Position numbers and translations under genes: made by a program
Notes under the pieces: generated by a model
Told to the model about the DNA's origin: nothing
What the model saw: only the letters and a program-made list of their open reading frames with translations
The model's database searches: none
Source: Methylococcaceae bacterium
GTDB lineage: Bacteria > Pseudomonadota > Gammaproteobacteria > Methylococcales > Methylococcaceae
Length of the DNA: 5,385 nt
Direction of reading: 5' to 3'
Assembly (NCBI GenBank): GCA_012026715.1
Contig: VEPB01000344.1
Location: 1 to 5,385, forward strand
Part shown: positions 4,714-5,385 of the stretch, piece by piece
Layout of the letters: each line of letters begins with the position of its first letter
Position numbering within the stretch: position 1 is the stretch's first letter

Positions 4714-4800
4714 CCGCTTCGGCGGGCGCGGCTATGCCTCAACCCGATCGGGGGAAACCTCCCCGACTCGGGGGTTCCCTCCGATTTTTGTTGGAGGGAG
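4714..4800 (+). promoter_or_regulatory. structured leader that can hide the ribosome site of the 121-aa gene
   Basis: CCGC-TTCG-GCGG (4714-4725) is a UUCG-tetraloop hairpin. Three alternative stems follow: TCGGGG (4748-4753) with CCCCGA (4761-4766); CCCCG (4761-4765) with CGGGG (4769-4773), extendable by AA/TT and GGG (4752-4754) with CCC (4777-4779); and TCCCTCC (4776-4782) with GGAGGGA (4793-4799). The last stem contains the Shine-Dalgarno of the gene starting at 4806. The first and third can coexist and would block translation; the second excludes both and would free the site. This is a 1:2, 2:3, 3:4 layout as in attenuators and riboswitches. It matches no riboswitch class I can name. The frame is also open through the leader from 4710, so a longer protein is possible. 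Confidence 0.5.
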
Positions 4801-4805
4801 TCACC

Positions 4806-5171
4806 ATGATCCGCAAGTACAACCGCTCTCCGCCGGAGACGGGACCAGGCATCTGCCCGGTGCAGCTCGACTTGTTTACGGACATCTTTGAGCTCGCCGA
4901 CCACCCACAATCCATCGAAGACGCGTTGTCTTGGACAGACCTGGAAATCCAGGATCTCCGGGACCGGCTGCTTCTGGATGCCATTGACGGCGTGGCTGAT
5001 CGTCGCCGCGGTGCCGAGACCCGAGCCGAATTGCTCGCCTGGGTTACGGCCGATGAAATCAAGCCGTTCTCGTTTACCGTTTGCTGTCTCGATACGGGCA
5101 TCGATCCGGATGAACTTCGAGACATGCTACTTGCCAGGCCGGAAATTCGGCCGCTCAGGCGAGCAGCGTAA
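4806..5171 (+). CDS. hypothetical protein, 121 aa, possible helical DNA-binding C-terminus
   Basis: I do not recognise a named family. The protein is soluble, with no signal peptide or membrane segment. Residues 1-20 are Pro/Gly-rich (NRSPPETGPG), 19-61 is acidic and largely helical (VQLDLFTDIFELADHPQ, then SWTDLEIQDLRDRLLLDAID), and 62-80 carries Arg/Glu-rich RRRGAETRAELLAWV. Residues 86-110 (KPFSFTVCCLDTGIDPDELR onward) contain a Cys pair (93-94), and the pattern helix-TGIDPDEL-helix could be a small helix-turn-helix. GGAGGGAG (4793-4800) five bases before the ATG supports this start over GTG at 4710 or ATG at 4734, which are in frame and would add 32 or 24 residues. Its ribosome site lies inside the structured leader at 4714-4800. 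The setting is mobile DNA, so a role in an island or element is possible but unproven. Confidence 0.75.
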   Translation: MIRKYNRSPPETGPGICPVQLDLFTDIFELADHPQSIEDALSWTDLEIQDLRDRLLLDAIDGVADRRRGAETRAELLAWVTADEIKPFSFTVCCLDTGIDPDELRDMLLARPEIRPLRRAA

Positions 5172-5217
5172 ATCACAGATCAGCTGGGGTCTCAATTCCA
5201 GCAATTCTTCAACCCTA

Positions 5218-5236
5218 CCGGGGACGTCATCCCTGG
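5218..5236 (+). repeat. hairpin between the 121-aa gene and the next start codon
   Basis: CCGGGGA (5218-5224) pairs with TCCCTGG (5230-5236) with one G-T wobble, around the loop CGTCA. No T-run follows, so it is not an obvious intrinsic terminator. It lies 36 bases before the ATG at 5272 and may be a leader hairpin like that of the gene upstream. Confidence 0.45.
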
Positions 5237-5271
5237 GGGGAGGCGTTTCCGGTTCAATTTCGGAGATAACC

Positions 5272-5289
5272 ATGTCCGATAAGTCCTGA
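5272..5289 (+). pseudogene. start of a gene cut off after five codons (MSDKS)
   Basis: The ATG at 5272 has GGAG (5262-5265) upstream at a workable distance and follows a leader-like stretch after the 121-aa gene, but the frame ends after MSDKS at TGA (5287-5289). Just beyond lies what looks like the end of a mobile element. The simplest reading is a gene of the same operon interrupted by insertion near 5285-5292. A real five-codon leader peptide is the alternative. Confidence 0.4.
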
Positions 5290-5321
5290 GTTATGGTCAA
5301 ATCTTGTGTATGCGGATTTGA
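5290..5321. repeat. possible terminal repeat of a mobile element entering from the right
   Basis: TTATGGTCAAATCTTGTGTA (5291-5310) resembles my memory of the TCAAAT-TTGTGTA ends of several IS256-family elements. TCAAATC (5297-5303) and GATTTGA (5315-5321) are also a perfect 7-bp inverted repeat. The opposite end is outside the window, so the assignment cannot be confirmed here. Confidence 0.35.
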
Positions 5322-5385
5322 TCAGGCGGCGATTTTCTCGACGTCTTCCCGTACTCCATCCTTGAAGACAACACCCTCGATAATC
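5322..5385 (-). CDS. C-terminal fragment of a minus-strand gene, possibly a transposase
   Basis: The frame enters from the right edge and gives 20 residues, IIEGVVFKDGVREDVEKIAA, before TGA (5324-5322). It is in frame with no stop over the visible stretch and ends close to the repeat at 5290-5321, as a transposase gene would at the end of an insertion sequence. The fragment is too short for a family call. It may be chance open frame. Confidence 0.4.
   Translation of the reverse strand, partial: IIEGVVFKDGVREDVEKIAA

Noticed and set aside
4739..5176. Minus-strand 145-codon Ser/Arg-rich ORF
   Set aside because: It mirrors the 121-aa gene, which has the better ribosome site; the Ser/Arg-rich composition is what an antisense frame of GC-rich coding DNA gives.
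4888..5289. Plus-strand 133-codon ORF in another frame
   Set aside because: It overlaps most of the 121-aa gene, has no ribosome site, and its residue content lacks any motif.
1..5385. CRISPR array
   Set aside because: No set of regularly spaced repeats exists; TnpB is explained by the IS605-type element and is not a Cas12 effector with an array.

Overview
The window looks like accessory DNA from a GC-rich proteobacterium, probably a beta- or gammaproteobacterium. The evidence is GC-rich coding sequence with purine-rich Shine-Dalgarno sites, a Do-type periplasmic protease, and a TacA/TacT-type toxin-antitoxin pair. No gene here fixes the species.

Layout, left to right. (1) 1-594, minus strand: the first 198 codons of a DegP/DegQ/MucD-like serine protease, cut by the window edge. 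(2) 595-1456: about 860 bases with no convincing gene. It holds a possible regulator-binding direct repeat upstream of the protease, a 30-bp near-palindrome, a perfect 11-bp tandem repeat and a 9-bp inverted repeat. (3) 1457-2294: a well-formed promoter with a dyad in its spacer, then a two-gene operon of a DUF1778 antitoxin and a GNAT-acetyltransferase toxin overlapping by ATGA. (4) About 2418-4187: an apparently complete IS200/IS605-family element. A minus-strand TnpA (HUH tyrosine transposase) and a plus-strand TnpB (RNA-guided nuclease, ancestor-type of Cas12) diverge from overlapping start codons. The right end carries the GAAT-hairpin-TCAA arrangement I recall from IS608, so an omegaRNA should end at 4187 and take its guide from 4188 onward. 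(5) 4188-4540: non-coding DNA with a dense cluster of palindromes and CGATTATG-type repeats; one 12-mer also lies in the palindrome at 951-980. (6) 4541-5289: a small ORF with a strong ribosome site, a structured leader that could hide the ribosome site of the next gene, a 121-aa protein of unknown function, and a start codon with a ribosome site leading into only five codons. (7) 5290-5385: probably the end of another mobile element, with the last 20 codons of a minus-strand gene.

How it fits together: the toxin-antitoxin operon and the TnpAB element lie between two copies of a palindromic motif (956-967 and 4410-4421). That layout suggests an island built by successive insertions. The most interesting parts are the TnpB/omegaRNA unit with a readable guide, the repeat pair that brackets the island, and the mutually exclusive hairpins at 4748-4799. 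All functional calls come from motifs read by eye; no database search was run.
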